Positions 10,244 through 18,524 of a DNA stretch of 49,032 bases are shown in pieces. Every line of letters begins with the position of its first letter. Position 1 is the first letter of the stretch. The DNA comes from Selenomonas sp. (GTDB lineage Bacteria > Bacillota > Negativicutes > Selenomonadales > Selenomonadaceae), in the NCBI RefSeq assembly GCF_022771645.1, contig NZ_JALFCU010000038.1:1-49032 (forward strand), in the 5' to 3' direction. The notes below the pieces were generated by a model. The model had not been told where the DNA came from. It ran no database searches and was given only the letters and a program-made list of their open reading frames with translations. The position numbers were made by a program, and so were the translations under genes.

Positions 10244-10738
10244 TCAGCTTCTCCGCGAGCCACGGCCGCCGCGCTTCGAATCCGTCTTGCGTCTGAGATC
10301 CGTCTGGCGTTCGTCGCTGTCCTTGAGGAAGCGCGAGAGCTTGTCCTCAAACGACGCATTCATGCGGGGATTGCCGCTGAAGCGGCCGCCGCCGCGATGG
10401 AAATCGCGCGGTGCGCGTCCGCCCTGCGGACGAGGGGAAGAATGAAAGCCGCCCGGCGCGTGGTTCGCGTGCGGCGCATGACCGCCGTCCGCGCCCTCTT
10501 TCTTGTCCGCGAGCGCCTTGATGGACAGGCCGATCTTGCCGCGCTCGTCGATGCTGAGGACTTTCACCTTGATCTTCTGGTTCTCTTCGAGGAAATCATG
10601 CACATCGCGGACGTACTCGTCCGCCACCTCGGAAATATGGACAAGGCCGACCTGTTTTTCCGGCAGTTCGACAAAAGCACCAAAATTCGTGATGCCCGTG
10701 ACGACACCTTCTACGATACTGCCTGCTTCAATGGCCAA
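10244..10738 (-). CDS. S1 RNA-binding domain protein (YabR-like)
   Basis: Residues 1-75 form a single S1 OB-fold: the GSIVEGVVTGITNFGAFVEL start, VGLVHISEV in the middle and GKIGLSIKA at the end are all diagnostic. Such small S1 proteins (YabR, general stress protein 13) bind RNA or ribosomes; their exact function is unclear. The rest, to residue 164, is low-complexity and rich in G, R, H and P, then basic, and probably disordered and RNA-binding. Translation starts at TTG (10738) with AAGGAGG 10 nt upstream. It follows the DivIC/FtsB-like gene by 37 bp, the same neighbour as in Bacillus and Clostridium. Confidence 0.9.
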   Translation of the reverse strand: MAIEAGSIVEGVVTGITNFGAFVELPEKQVGLVHISEVADEYVRDVHDFLEENQKIKVKVLSIDERGKIGLSIKALADKKEGADGGHAPHANHAPGGFHSSPRPQGGRAPRDFHRGGGRFSGNPRMNASFEDKLSRFLKDSDERQTDLRRKTDSKRGGRGSRRS

Positions 10739-10775
10739 ATTCGTTCTTCCTCCTTAAATGTGAGCGGATATGGTG

Positions 10776-11063
10776 TTACTTGCCTGCTTCGGTGTACGGC
10801 AGCTCGCCCTGGCGCGTCATGCCGAGCTCTTCGCGCGCGATCTTCTCGACGTATGAGAGGTCTTGCAGGTTGGCTTTCTCCTGCTTCAGCGCTTCGTTCT
10901 CTGCCTGCGCAGCCGCAAGGCGCGCGTCGGCGACGGCCTGGTCCTCCGCAATCTGCTGGAGATGCACTTGCTGGCCGACGAGCCGGAAAGCGAAATATCC
11001 GATGATGAAGACCATCACCAGCGCGAAGTAATTGAAGCTCCGCCGCTTCTTCCTGCTTTCCAT
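10776..11063 (-). CDS. Septum formation initiator (DivIC/FtsB-like)
   Basis: A small bitopic division protein. Residues 10-30 are a transmembrane helix after a basic MESRKKRR start, residues 30-75 are a coiled coil (ADARLAAAQAENEALKQEKA), and the short C-terminal part (SYVEKIAREELGM) is the extracytoplasmic motif typical of the family. DivIC/FtsB joins FtsL to promote septal peptidoglycan synthesis. The ATG at 11063 has a GGGA site at good distance; an in-frame TTG six bases earlier is too close to it. The length of 95 residues is normal. It has its own promoter at 11099-11127. Confidence 0.92.
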   Translation of the reverse strand: MESRKKRRSFNYFALVMVFIIGYFAFRLVGQQVHLQQIAEDQAVADARLAAAQAENEALKQEKANLQDLSYVEKIAREELGMTRQGELPYTEAGK

Positions 11064-11098
11064 GCGCAACCGTCCCTTTCCCAGTTTGTAACACGTCT

Positions 11099-11127
11099 AT
11101 GATACAAGGAAATCGGCTTTTCTGCAA
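11099..11127 (-). promoter_or_regulatory. Promoter of the divIC-S1-tilS-hpt-ftsH group
   Basis: TTGCAG (11122-11127) and TATCAT (11099-11104) on the minus strand are separated by 17 nt, about 36 nt upstream of the DivIC/FtsB-like start. Confidence 0.75.
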
Positions 11128-11143
11128 GCATTTTGTAAACAGA

Positions 11144-11689
11144 TTACTTTTCTGAGTACTGGAAAAAGTCCGTCGTCGCAATGCGGCGGAACACGGAATC
11201 GCAATATGGACAATGAAAATGATCCATGACATTTTCCATGTCGGGCTTGCCGTCGACGATGCGCACGGGCTGCCCTTCGACGAAATCCATGCGGTCGCCG
11301 CAACGCGGGCATTCGCATTTGCCGTCGGCCTCGCGTTTCAAGATCATCGGCTGCAGGTCGCCCGTCGGCTTGACGACACGCTGCGGCTTCGCCGCGGCCG
11401 GCGCTGCAGCGGCCGCCTGCGCCGCACGTTCCTGCACAGCCTTCGCCGCCGTCGCCATCTTCTCGCGCACCTCGTCGCGCATGTCGTATTCTTCGAAATA
11501 GCCCGAGCCGAGGAGCTCGCGATAATAGACTTTGCACGACGTGCAGACATATTTCGGCAATGTGCGGTTCATGTCGACGCGGCCGTCGACGACCGCGACG
11601 GCGTCGCCCTCCACATAGTGGAGCTTCCGTCCGCAATGCGGACAGACGTATCGCTTCTCCCAGACGACTTCGAGTTTCGTTACCGCCAT
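11144..11689 (-). CDS. Protein with two zinc-ribbon modules, function unknown
   Basis: I do not recognise a named family. Two similar modules are visible, each with paired cysteine knuckles: YVCPHCGRK with YVCTSCK near residues 14-55, and CECPRCGDR with FHCPYCDS near 130-170. Each module also carries a V-V/I-DG-(R/K)-(V/P)-DM-(N/E) hairpin, so the protein looks like an internal duplication joined by an alanine-rich helix (residues 80-115). There is no signal peptide or membrane segment, so it is cytoplasmic. The start is uncertain. The ATG at 11689 has GGGAG only 1 nt away, but the upstream alternative at 11755 has no ribosome site and falls within 12 nt of a possible -10 (TACAAT, 11767-11772). 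It could bind nucleic acid or act in zinc handling; nothing in the sequence decides. Confidence 0.7.
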   Translation of the reverse strand: MAVTKLEVVWEKRYVCPHCGRKLHYVEGDAVAVVDGRVDMNRTLPKYVCTSCKVYYRELLGSGYFEEYDMRDEVREKMATAAKAVQERAAQAAAAAPAAAKPQRVVKPTGDLQPMILKREADGKCECPRCGDRMDFVEGQPVRIVDGKPDMENVMDHFHCPYCDSVFRRIATTDFFQYSEK

Positions 11690-11816
11690 ACTCCCACCAT
11701 CTTCTCTACGGAATCCCGTATCAAACTCATGTGCGGCGTCCTTGCGCTTGCACATGAAACTCGTTCATTGTAAAAACATTCCACGCCGCGCAAGAAAAAC
11801 CTGCCAACGGGAACAT

Positions 11817-12965
11817 TTAATTTCCATGAGACATATTTCCTTCCGCGACGAGTACCTGCGCGATGTCGAGCGCAGCGGCGGGACGGCCGCACGCTTTCGC
11901 GCCCGCGCGCAGCTGCTCCAGCCGCCCTGGATGCGCGAGGAGCGCCTGCACGGCGTCCGCGAGGCTCTCGCCCGGATGCACCCAGACAGCTGCGTCGTGC
12001 GCCGTCGCGTAGACGGCGTTCTCTTCCTCAGGCCCGGGGATCGGGTCGTGCAGCACGGCCGGCAGGCCGAGGATGAACGCCTCGCTCATCGTGAGCGCGC
12101 CTGGCTTCGTCACGAGCAGGTCAGACGCGCGCATGAGGAGCTTCGCGCGCTGCGTGAACCCCCAGACGTGCAGCTCGTGGCGCGACGCCTCGACGCGCCT
12201 CCGCACGGCGAGCTCGAGATCTTCGTTGCGGCCGGCGACGACGAGCAGCGTCAAAGGCCCGTCGATGCGCTCGAGGTCGTCGAGCATCGCCTCGATGCCG
12301 CCGAGCCCGAGGCCGCCGCCCATGAGCAGCACGACGGGCTGGTCTGTCGCAAGGCCGAGCGCCTGCCGCGCGCTCTTTTGATCCGGCAGTTCCAAGATTT
12401 TCCGATCAACGGGGATGCCCGTCGCATGGACGCGCTCCGGCGCGAAGCCTTTCGCTATGAGGCCGTCACGCATCGACGGGATGGCGACGAAATAGTCATC
12501 GACGCGCGGATACATCCAGATTTCATGCAGCGAATAATCTGTTAGCACGACGCTGAGGCGGAACTGACGCCGCGAAAATTTCTTGATGAACGAGCACGCG
12601 CCCTCGGGAAACGGATGCGTGCAGAGCACCGTGTCCGGGTGATACGCGTCAATGAGATGCGCCATCTGGCGATACATGACGAGCGAGAACGCCATGTCCG
12701 ACAGCCGCCCCGTGCCCTTGCCGCCCGCGAACTGATAACAGCGGTCATAGAGGTCGGGCACGAACGCGAGCATCAAAAGATAAAGCCTTTTGAGCAGCCA
12801 GTTCACCGTCGAGACGCTGCGCGACATGAAGTCGACGATCTCGATGATCGCGTCCGGGTCGAGGCGGCGCACCTCGCGCGCGATGGCCTCGGCCGCCTGG
12901 ATGTGGCCGGAGCCGATCGAGGCCGTCATGATGAGATAACGGCGATGCTGCTGTCCGTCCGCCAT
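11817..12965 (-). CDS. UgtP/MGDG-synthase-like glycosyltransferase (GT28)
   Basis: The 382-residue protein resembles GT28 diacylglycerol glycosyltransferases (UgtP, plant MGDG synthase), which add sugars to membrane lipids at the cytoplasmic face. Visible signatures are an N-terminal MTASIGSGH nucleotide-sugar loop, a THPFPEG segment, the VLLMGGGLGLGG turn, and the C-terminal KPGALTMSEAFILGLPAVL block that binds UDP-sugar. The ATG at 12965 is preferred because GGGAGG lies 9 nt upstream; an ATG at 12989 would overlap the reductase stop but has no ribosome site. In an organism with lipopolysaccharide and a Firmicutes ancestry the product could be a glycolipid anchor, but MurG-like or other lipid acceptors remain possible. 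It follows the SDR gene by 20 bp. Confidence 0.8.
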   Translation of the reverse strand: MADGQQHRRYLIMTASIGSGHIQAAEAIAREVRRLDPDAIIEIVDFMSRSVSTVNWLLKRLYLLMLAFVPDLYDRCYQFAGGKGTGRLSDMAFSLVMYRQMAHLIDAYHPDTVLCTHPFPEGACSFIKKFSRRQFRLSVVLTDYSLHEIWMYPRVDDYFVAIPSMRDGLIAKGFAPERVHATGIPVDRKILELPDQKSARQALGLATDQPVVLLMGGGLGLGGIEAMLDDLERIDGPLTLLVVAGRNEDLELAVRRRVEASRHELHVWGFTQRAKLLMRASDLLVTKPGALTMSEAFILGLPAVLHDPIPGPEEENAVYATAHDAAVWVHPGESLADAVQALLAHPGRLEQLRAGAKACGRPAAALDIAQVLVAEGNMSHGN

Positions 12966-12985
12966 ATCGTGCGGCCTCCCTTCGC

Positions 12986-13765
12986 TCATGCCGTCAAACC
13001 GCCGTCGATGGACAAAATCGTCCCCGTGACGAAGCCCGCATCGTCCGATGCGAGATAGCAGATGGCTGCCGCCGCCTCATCCGCTGTGCCGATGCGGCCG
13101 ATGGGATAAACGGACGCCATCTCTTTGAGCGCGGCCACCCGGTCGGGAGCGGCGGCGAGCTGTTTTTCTGTCAGCGGCGTCAAGAGATCGCCCGGCGCGA
13201 TCGCGTTGACGCGCACGCCGTCATGCGCGGTCTCGAGCGCGAGCGCACGCGTGAAGAGCGAGACGCCGCCCTTCGCCGCGCAGTACGCCGTGCAGTTATA
13301 GTTCCCGTGCACGCCGGCATCCGAGCCGACGTTCACGATGCAGCCTTTTGTCTGGCGCAGATACGGCAGCGCCGCCTGGCACGCGAACACCGTGCCCTTG
13401 AGATTCACGTCGATGACGTCGTCAAACTGCTGCTCCGTCAGCGTCCCCAAAGCGCCTTCGAGATATACGCCAGCCGAATTGACGAGCACGTCGAGCCGTC
13501 CGTAGCGCTCGGCGGCCGCCTGCATGAGCGCCTGGCACGCCGCGATGTCGCGCACGTCCGCCGCGCGGAAATACACATGCGCCATCGAGCCCGGCACAGC
13601 TTTCAAAAGCTCGCGCACGGCCGCTGCGCCGCGCACGGGGTCACGCCCCGCGATGCAGACGGACGCGCCGCCTGCGAGAAAGCGTCGCGCGGCCGCGAGC
13701 CCGACGCCCGACGTGCCGCCCGTGATGACGACGACTTTTGCCTGTTCCTGTTCTTTTTCCCCCAC
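12986..13765 (-). CDS. Short-chain dehydrogenase/reductase (FabG-like)
   Basis: A classical SDR of 259 residues. The NAD(P) motif is TGGTSGVG near residue 15, NSAG near 90, catalytic serine in NVGSDAG, and the YxxxK pair in YCAAKGG. The C-terminal block (DDAGFVTGTILSIDGG) is the usual SDR end. The closest general type is 3-oxoacyl-ACP reductase, but the substrate cannot be assigned. The start is GTG at 13765 with GGAGG 6 nt upstream. A longer frame from 13822 would run through the hup terminator and is rejected. Only about 20 nt separate that terminator from the gene and no promoter fits there, so transcription probably comes by read-through from hup. Confidence 0.88.
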   Translation of the reverse strand: MGEKEQEQAKVVVITGGTSGVGLAAARRFLAGGASVCIAGRDPVRGAAAVRELLKAVPGSMAHVYFRAADVRDIAACQALMQAAAERYGRLDVLVNSAGVYLEGALGTLTEQQFDDVIDVNLKGTVFACQAALPYLRQTKGCIVNVGSDAGVHGNYNCTAYCAAKGGVSLFTRALALETAHDGVRVNAIAPGDLLTPLTEKQLAAAPDRVAALKEMASVYPIGRIGTADEAAAAICYLASDDAGFVTGTILSIDGGLTA

Positions 13766-13787
13766 GTTGATCCTCCAAGATATGCAG

Positions 13788-13813
13788 AAAGCCTCCCACG
13801 TGTGGGAGGCTTT
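13788..13813 (-). terminator. Hairpin terminator after hup
   Basis: A perfect 12-bp stem (13788-13799 with 13802-13813) has a two-base central loop and runs into TTTC. It is strong but has a short T run, which would allow read-through into the SDR gene. Confidence 0.75.
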
Positions 13814-13835
13814 CGAACCCATGATGAAAAACGGC

Positions 13836-14111
13836 TTATTTGTTCACAACGTCTTTGAGAGCCTTGCCTGCTTTGAACACCGGGTTCTTGGAAGCAGCAA
13901 TCTCGATTTCCTTGCCGGTCTGCGGGTTGCGGCCTTTGCGGGCAGCGCGCTCCTTGACCTCGAACGTGCCGAAGCCGATGAGCTGAACTTTGTCGCCCTC
14001 TTTGAGAGCGCCTTCGATGGACGAGAAGACAGCCATGACTGCTTTCTCAGCGTCTTTCTTCGAAAGACCTGCTTTGTCTGCGACGTTTGCTACCAGTTCC
14101 GATTTGTTCAC
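13836..14111 (-). CDS. hup: DNA-binding protein HU
   Basis: HU is a small dimeric protein that bends and compacts DNA. The 91-residue product has the full family pattern: NKSELV at the start, GLSKKDAEKAV, the GFGTFEVKERAARKGRNPQTG arm (about residues 46-66) and a KNPVFKAGKALKD end. The start is GTG at 14111 with AAGGAGG 8 nt upstream; the length then matches HU exactly, while an ATG 36 bases earlier would add a non-homologous extension. It has its own strong promoter and terminator, as expected for an abundant protein. Confidence 0.97.
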   Translation of the reverse strand: MNKSELVANVADKAGLSKKDAEKAVMAVFSSIEGALKEGDKVQLIGFGTFEVKERAARKGRNPQTGKEIEIAASKNPVFKAGKALKDVVNK

Positions 14112-14185
14112 AATCGTAGCCTCCTTAGAGTGTTTGATCTCAGACACGCCTTCGAGAAAAGCGCGCCGTCGTGTCTACTCCCAAA

Positions 14186-14214
14186 AATATAGCAAGAAAC
14201 CCTAGAAAAATCAA
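14186..14214 (-). promoter_or_regulatory. Promoter of hup
   Basis: TTGATT (14209-14214) and TATATT (14186-14191) on the minus strand are 17 nt apart. The leader to the GTG start is about 70 nt. Confidence 0.8.
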
Positions 14215-14256
14215 GGCTTTTCGTGAAAAAAGGCTTGGTGTGGGAAAAATTACCTT

Positions 14257-14964
14257 TTATTTTTGTGCCGTGCGCGGCACGAACAGCGTCGTGAGGTGGT
14301 CGACGTCCGGCTGGCGATCGAGTTCGTAGAGCGGGATGCCGCGCACGCTCTCATCCGGCAGCGCGAGGTTGTGGATGAACGTCACGGGCGCGTCGTCCGG
14401 CAGGAATTCCATGAGCGCGAGCTTGCAGTCCGACGCCGTGAACGCATCGTAGACCTGTGTGATGACGAGATTGGTGAAAGGACGCTCGCGAAGTTTCGCC
14501 ACATCTTCCGCGTCAAGGATCGTCAACCCGTCGACGGGATCGATGCCGAGGCGCGTGTACAGCACCTCGACGAAGCTCATGCCGGGGAGGATCGTGAGCG
14601 TGACGTCCTCGCGCCCTGCCGCGAGCTCGCGCAGCAGCACGACCGTGCGCTCGGCGACGAGCGGGCTGCCCGGCACGGCGTAAACGATCGTTTCGCCCTG
14701 CGATGCGTGCTCGATGAGGTCGCTCGCAATCGCGCGGTACAGCGTCTCAAAATCCGGCGCGTCCTCGTAAAACGCATCATACGTCGTGAACGCGAGCCCT
14801 GCCGCCCGCACGGCCTCGACCGTCGGATGGATGGCCGTGCGCAGGACGAGGCGTCCGTCCGTCTGCGTCTGCCCCATGAGCGCCCACGCTTCGCGCGTGA
14901 TGAGTCCGGCGCGGCCCGGGCCGAGGCCGACGACCGTGATGCTGCCCTTGCTCTTTTGTTCCAT
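14257..14964 (-). CDS. Tetrapyrrole-methylase-fold protein, YabN N-terminal half only
   Basis: The 235-residue protein has the SAM-dependent tetrapyrrole methylase fold: TVVGLGPGRAGLIT at residues 10-23, VYAVPGSPLVAE near 96-107 and the LPGMSFVEVL motif near 128. In Bacillus YabN and many Firmicutes this domain is fused to a MazG nucleotide pyrophosphohydrolase, giving about 490 residues. Here the frame ends cleanly with TAA before the hup promoter and no MazG sequence follows. It starts 3 bp after the mfd stop, with AAAGGAG 8 nt upstream, so the two genes are probably co-translated. The methylation substrate is unknown even for the complete family. Confidence 0.85.
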   Translation of the reverse strand: MEQKSKGSITVVGLGPGRAGLITREAWALMGQTQTDGRLVLRTAIHPTVEAVRAAGLAFTTYDAFYEDAPDFETLYRAIASDLIEHASQGETIVYAVPGSPLVAERTVVLLRELAAGREDVTLTILPGMSFVEVLYTRLGIDPVDGLTILDAEDVAKLRERPFTNLVITQVYDAFTASDCKLALMEFLPDDAPVTFIHNLALPDESVRGIPLYELDRQPDVDHLTTLFVPRTAQK

Positions 14965-14967
14965 GCG

Positions 14968-17900
14968 TCAAGCTCCTTTCCGTGCGCGACGTTTCGCCTG
15001 CGCTGTCGCTTTGGCTGGTGATGTACCTTCCATCGATGCCGCACGCTTCGATGTCAGCGCCGTCGCATCGCCTGTGAGCGCCATCAGCACGCGCGTCGCG
15101 AAGTTCGTGACGTTTGCCTGATGCGCAGGCGACAGGTGGAAGCGCAGCTGTCCCTGCTTCGGCAGGATCGTCATGCCGTTGCCGAAAAACGTTTTGACTT
15201 TCATGAGGTCGTCCATCTCGAACGTCGGCTCTTTCGAGAACTGGATCTCGAGCACGGCCTGCTTCTGTGCGACGTTCGCGATGCCGAGGCTGCGTGCGAG
15301 GTTCTTGATGCGCGTGACGGCGAGCAATCGCATCACGCCCGGCGTCGGTTCGCCGAAGCGGTCGATGAGCTCGTCAATGAATGCGGGGATGTCCTCGTTC
15401 TTGCGCATCGCCGCGATGCGCTGGTAAATCTCGAGCTTGTGCTGCGCGTCGGGAATGTAGTCGCTCTCGATATATGCCTCGATGGGGATCTGGATGGTCG
15501 GCTCGGGCTTGACCTTCGTCGGCTTCTTTTTCTGCAATGCGTCGATGGCTTCTTCGAGCAGCTTGCAGTACATCTCGAAGCCGACGCTCGCGATGTGGCC
15601 GTGCTGCTCTGCGCCGAGGAGGTTGCCCGCGCCGCGGATCTCGAGGTCGCGCATGGCGATCTTGAAGCCCGCGCCGAGCTCGGCAAATTCTTTCATCGCC
15701 GCCAGTCGCTTTTCCGCCGTCTCCGTGATGACCTTGTCCGGCTGGTAGACGAAATACGCGAACGCCATGCGCGGCGAGCGGCCGACGCGGCCGCGCATCT
15801 GGTAGAGCTGCGACAGGCCGAAATGGTCGGCGTTGTAGACGATAATCGTGTTCGCGTTCGCGACGTCGAGGCCATTTTCGATGATGCTCGTCGCGAGCAG
15901 GATGTCCGCCTCGCCCTCGTAAAAATCCATCATGACGCGCTCGAGCTGCGCCTCGGCCATCTGGCCATGGCCGACGAGGATGCGCGCCTCCGGCACGAGC
16001 TCGTGGAGGCGCTGCGCCATCTTCTCGATCGTCTGCACGCGGTTGTAGACGAAGAACACCTGCCCGCCGCGCCGCAGCTCGCGCTTGATCGCACCAGCGA
16101 TGACGTCGTTGCGCGATTCGACGACGTACGTCTGCACGGGCACGCGCTCCGCCGGCGGCGTCTCGATGATGCTCATGTCGCGCGCGCCGACGAGCGACAT
16201 GTGGAGCGTCCTGGGGATCGGCGTTGCCGAGAGCGTCAGCACGTCGATGCCCGCCGCGAGCGAGCGGATCTTGTCCTTCTGCTTGACGCCGAAGCGCTGC
16301 TCCTCGTCGACGATGAGAAGGCCGAGATTTTTGAACTGCACCTTGTTCGCATTGAGGATCGCGTGCGTGCCGATGAGGATGTCGACATCACCGCGCGCGA
16401 CGCGCGCGAGCGTCTCGCGCTGCTCTTTTTCCGTGCGGAAACGGCTCAGCACGTCGATGGTCGGCAGGAAGTTCAAAAAGCGCTCGGAGAACGTCTTGTA
16501 ATGCTGCTGCGCGAGCACCGTCGTCGGCACGAGCACGGCGACCTGCTTGCCGTCCATGACAGCCTTGTACGCCGCACGGATCGCGACCTCCGTCTTGCCG
16601 AAGCCGACGTCGCCGCAGAGCAGGCGATCCATCGGTTTCGGCTGCTCCATGTCCGTCTTGATTTCAAGGATGGCGCGTTTTTGATCCGCCGTCTCTTCGA
16701 ACGGGAACGCCTCCTCGAATTCCTGCTGGCTCGCGTCGTCTGGCGAAAACGCAAAGCCCGTCGCATCCTTGCGCTTCGCGTAGATTTCGATGAGCTTTTC
16801 GGCGATGTCCTCGACGGATTTCTTCGCGCGCGCCTTCGCACGCTTCCACTCCTGCCCGCCGAGATGCGACAGGCGCGGCGTCTCGCCCTCCGAACCGATG
16901 TATTTCTGCAGCAGCTGCACCTGGTCCGTCGGCACGTTGATGACGGCGTCGCCTGCGTACTTGATGCGCATGTAGTCGTGCTTCATCCCGAGCACTTCCA
17001 TCGTCTCGACGCCGACATACTTGCCGATGCCGTGATTGACGTGCACGACGTAGTCGCCGGGCTTGATGTCGCGGAAATGTTCGATTTTCGCGCCATCCGG
17101 CGCAGAGGACTGCACAACGCGGCGCTTCACATGGCCAAAGACGTCCTGCTCCGTGATGACGACAAGACGGTCCGCCGCGAGCTCGAAGCCCGTGCGGAGC
17201 GCTCCCGTCTGAATCGTAATCGTTTTTTCCGACAGCTCGCCGCCCGCCTCGGCGACGCGCGACGGGAGGCGGCGCTTCGCGAGGAGCTCGCGCAGGCCGT
17301 TCGCCTTTTCCACCGTGCTCATGAGGATGAGGATGCGCTCTTTCGCTGCGAGGTAGCGGGCGAGCTCGCTCGCGAGCAGATCCATCTGCCGCTGGAACGG
17401 CGTCATCGTCGTGACCGTGATGCTGATCGTCGCATCGAGCGTCGCCCCGTGCACCTGCTGTAGCATGAGCGCCGAGAAGATTACGTTGTTCTTCTGCGCT
17501 CCGGCGAGGATGTCGTCCCACGCGAAAATATGCTTCTTGACCTCCGGGTCTTCCTTCACCATCGTGCGCAGATCGTCGCGCAATCGCGTCGGCTCGTCGA
17601 AAATGATGACGCCCTTGCCCTTCAGATATGACAGGCACAGCGCTGGCCGCCCTTTCGCGTCCGTCTTCGCGAGCGGCAGCACGGACAGCGCTCCGATATT
17701 CTTGATGGAACGTTTCGTGTCGACGTCGAACTCGCGCAGCGAATCGACCTCGTCATCAAAGAACTCGATGCGCACGGGCGCCGTGCGGTTGATGGGGAAC
17801 ACATCGACGATGCCGCCGCGCGCCGAGAACTGTCCCATCGACTCGACCTCCGCGACGTGCTGGTAACCGAGGTCGACAAGCCGCCCGAGCAATTTCTCGC

Positions 17901-18354
17901 GTCCGACAGCGTCGCCCGTGCCGATGCGGAGGCTCAGCCGCTCGAACTCCGTGCGCGACATCCCCTTCGTCGCGGCCGCCGCCATCGTCGCGAGCACGAT
18001 GACCGGCTCGCCGCGCAGCAGCCGCCCGAGCACGTCCATGCGCCGCGCCGAGCGCTCAAGGCTCTTCGCCGACGCCGCGATCTCCTCGCCCGCCGCATCG
18101 ACTTCCGGCAGCTCGAGCACCGTCACGTCCGGCAGCAGCGCCGCGAGGTTCTCACGCCAGCCGTCGATGGCCTCGCGGTTATGGACGAGCACGACCGTCG
18201 GCCGCGGCGCGGCGTCAAACGCTGACGCGTAGACGGCGTGCTTCTGCGAGCCCGACAGGCCGTAGACGAACGTGCTGCCGCCCGTCTTCTGGAACGCCTC
18301 GTGAATCTTCTGCACCGCCGCGTCTTCGCCGAGCGCCCGAAATAACGTGTTCAT
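14968..18354 (-). CDS. mfd: Transcription-repair coupling factor
   Basis: Mfd removes RNA polymerase stalled at DNA lesions and recruits UvrA. The 1128-residue protein shows the UvrB-like N-terminal module (about 1-330), the RNA-polymerase-interaction domain (PGDYVVHVNHGIGKYVG, about 430-450), the RecG-like motor with CGDVGFGKTEVA near residue 580 and the DEEQRFG box near 685, and the C-terminal TRCF domain (YIPDAQHKLEIYQRIAAM). The tail ends in a basic, alanine-rich stretch. Length is normal. The ATG at 18354 has AGGAG 7 nt upstream. It is preceded by a good promoter and an intervening terminator-like hairpin (see findings). Confidence 0.98.
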   Translation of the reverse strand: MNTLFRALGEDAAVQKIHEAFQKTGGSTFVYGLSGSQKHAVYASAFDAAPRPTVVLVHNREAIDGWRENLAALLPDVTVLELPEVDAAGEEIAASAKSLERSARRMDVLGRLLRGEPVIVLATMAAAATKGMSRTEFERLSLRIGTGDAVGREKLLGRLVDLGYQHVAEVESMGQFSARGGIVDVFPINRTAPVRIEFFDDEVDSLREFDVDTKRSIKNIGALSVLPLAKTDAKGRPALCLSYLKGKGVIIFDEPTRLRDDLRTMVKEDPEVKKHIFAWDDILAGAQKNNVIFSALMLQQVHGATLDATISITVTTMTPFQRQMDLLASELARYLAAKERILILMSTVEKANGLRELLAKRRLPSRVAEAGGELSEKTITIQTGALRTGFELAADRLVVITEQDVFGHVKRRVVQSSAPDGAKIEHFRDIKPGDYVVHVNHGIGKYVGVETMEVLGMKHDYMRIKYAGDAVINVPTDQVQLLQKYIGSEGETPRLSHLGGQEWKRAKARAKKSVEDIAEKLIEIYAKRKDATGFAFSPDDASQQEFEEAFPFEETADQKRAILEIKTDMEQPKPMDRLLCGDVGFGKTEVAIRAAYKAVMDGKQVAVLVPTTVLAQQHYKTFSERFLNFLPTIDVLSRFRTEKEQRETLARVARGDVDILIGTHAILNANKVQFKNLGLLIVDEEQRFGVKQKDKIRSLAAGIDVLTLSATPIPRTLHMSLVGARDMSIIETPPAERVPVQTYVVESRNDVIAGAIKRELRRGGQVFFVYNRVQTIEKMAQRLHELVPEARILVGHGQMAEAQLERVMMDFYEGEADILLATSIIENGLDVANANTIIVYNADHFGLSQLYQMRGRVGRSPRMAFAYFVYQPDKVITETAEKRLAAMKEFAELGAGFKIAMRDLEIRGAGNLLGAEQHGHIASVGFEMYCKLLEEAIDALQKKKPTKVKPEPTIQIPIEAYIESDYIPDAQHKLEIYQRIAAMRKNEDIPAFIDELIDRFGEPTPGVMRLLAVTRIKNLARSLGIANVAQKQAVLEIQFSKEPTFEMDDLMKVKTFFGNGMTILPKQGQLRFHLSPAHQANVTNFATRVLMALTGDATALTSKRAASMEGTSPAKATAQAKRRARKGA

Positions 18355-18395
18355 GAAAAATCTCCTGTTGCTGCTTTTTTCTTCTCACGGAAAAA

Positions 18396-18422
18396 TGGGC
18401 TCGTCCGCAAGCGGACAGCCCG
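18396..18422 (-). terminator. Terminator-like hairpin in the mfd leader
   Basis: GGGCT-G-TCCGC pairs with GCGGA-C-GAGCCC on the minus strand, followed by ATTTTT; the other strand is followed by a T run as well (18429-18434). It lies between the mfd promoter and the mfd start, so on the minus strand it could act as an attenuator. Confidence 0.6.
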
Positions 18423-18447
18423 AGTGTGTTTTTTCTCAATCTGTTTC

Positions 18448-18476
18448 ATCATAAACGCGAAACGGCCGCGCGTCAA
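18448..18476 (-). promoter_or_regulatory. Promoter of mfd, -35 inside a hairpin
   Basis: TTGACG (18471-18476) and TATGAT (18448-18453) are 17 nt apart on the minus strand. The -35 overlaps the loop and one arm of the 11-bp GC-rich hairpin 18463-18488. Confidence 0.7.
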
Positions 18477-18488
18477 CACGCGCGGCCG
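18463..18488. terminator. GC-rich inverted repeat after the zinc-ribbon gene
   Basis: CGGCCGCGCGT pairs perfectly with ACGCGCGGCCG across a four-base loop. The T run expected of an intrinsic terminator is only TTT on the minus strand, so its termination strength is uncertain. Confidence 0.5.
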
Positions 18489-18524
18489 AAAAAATTCGAT
18501 GCCAAACATTTTTCCTTGTTGCAG

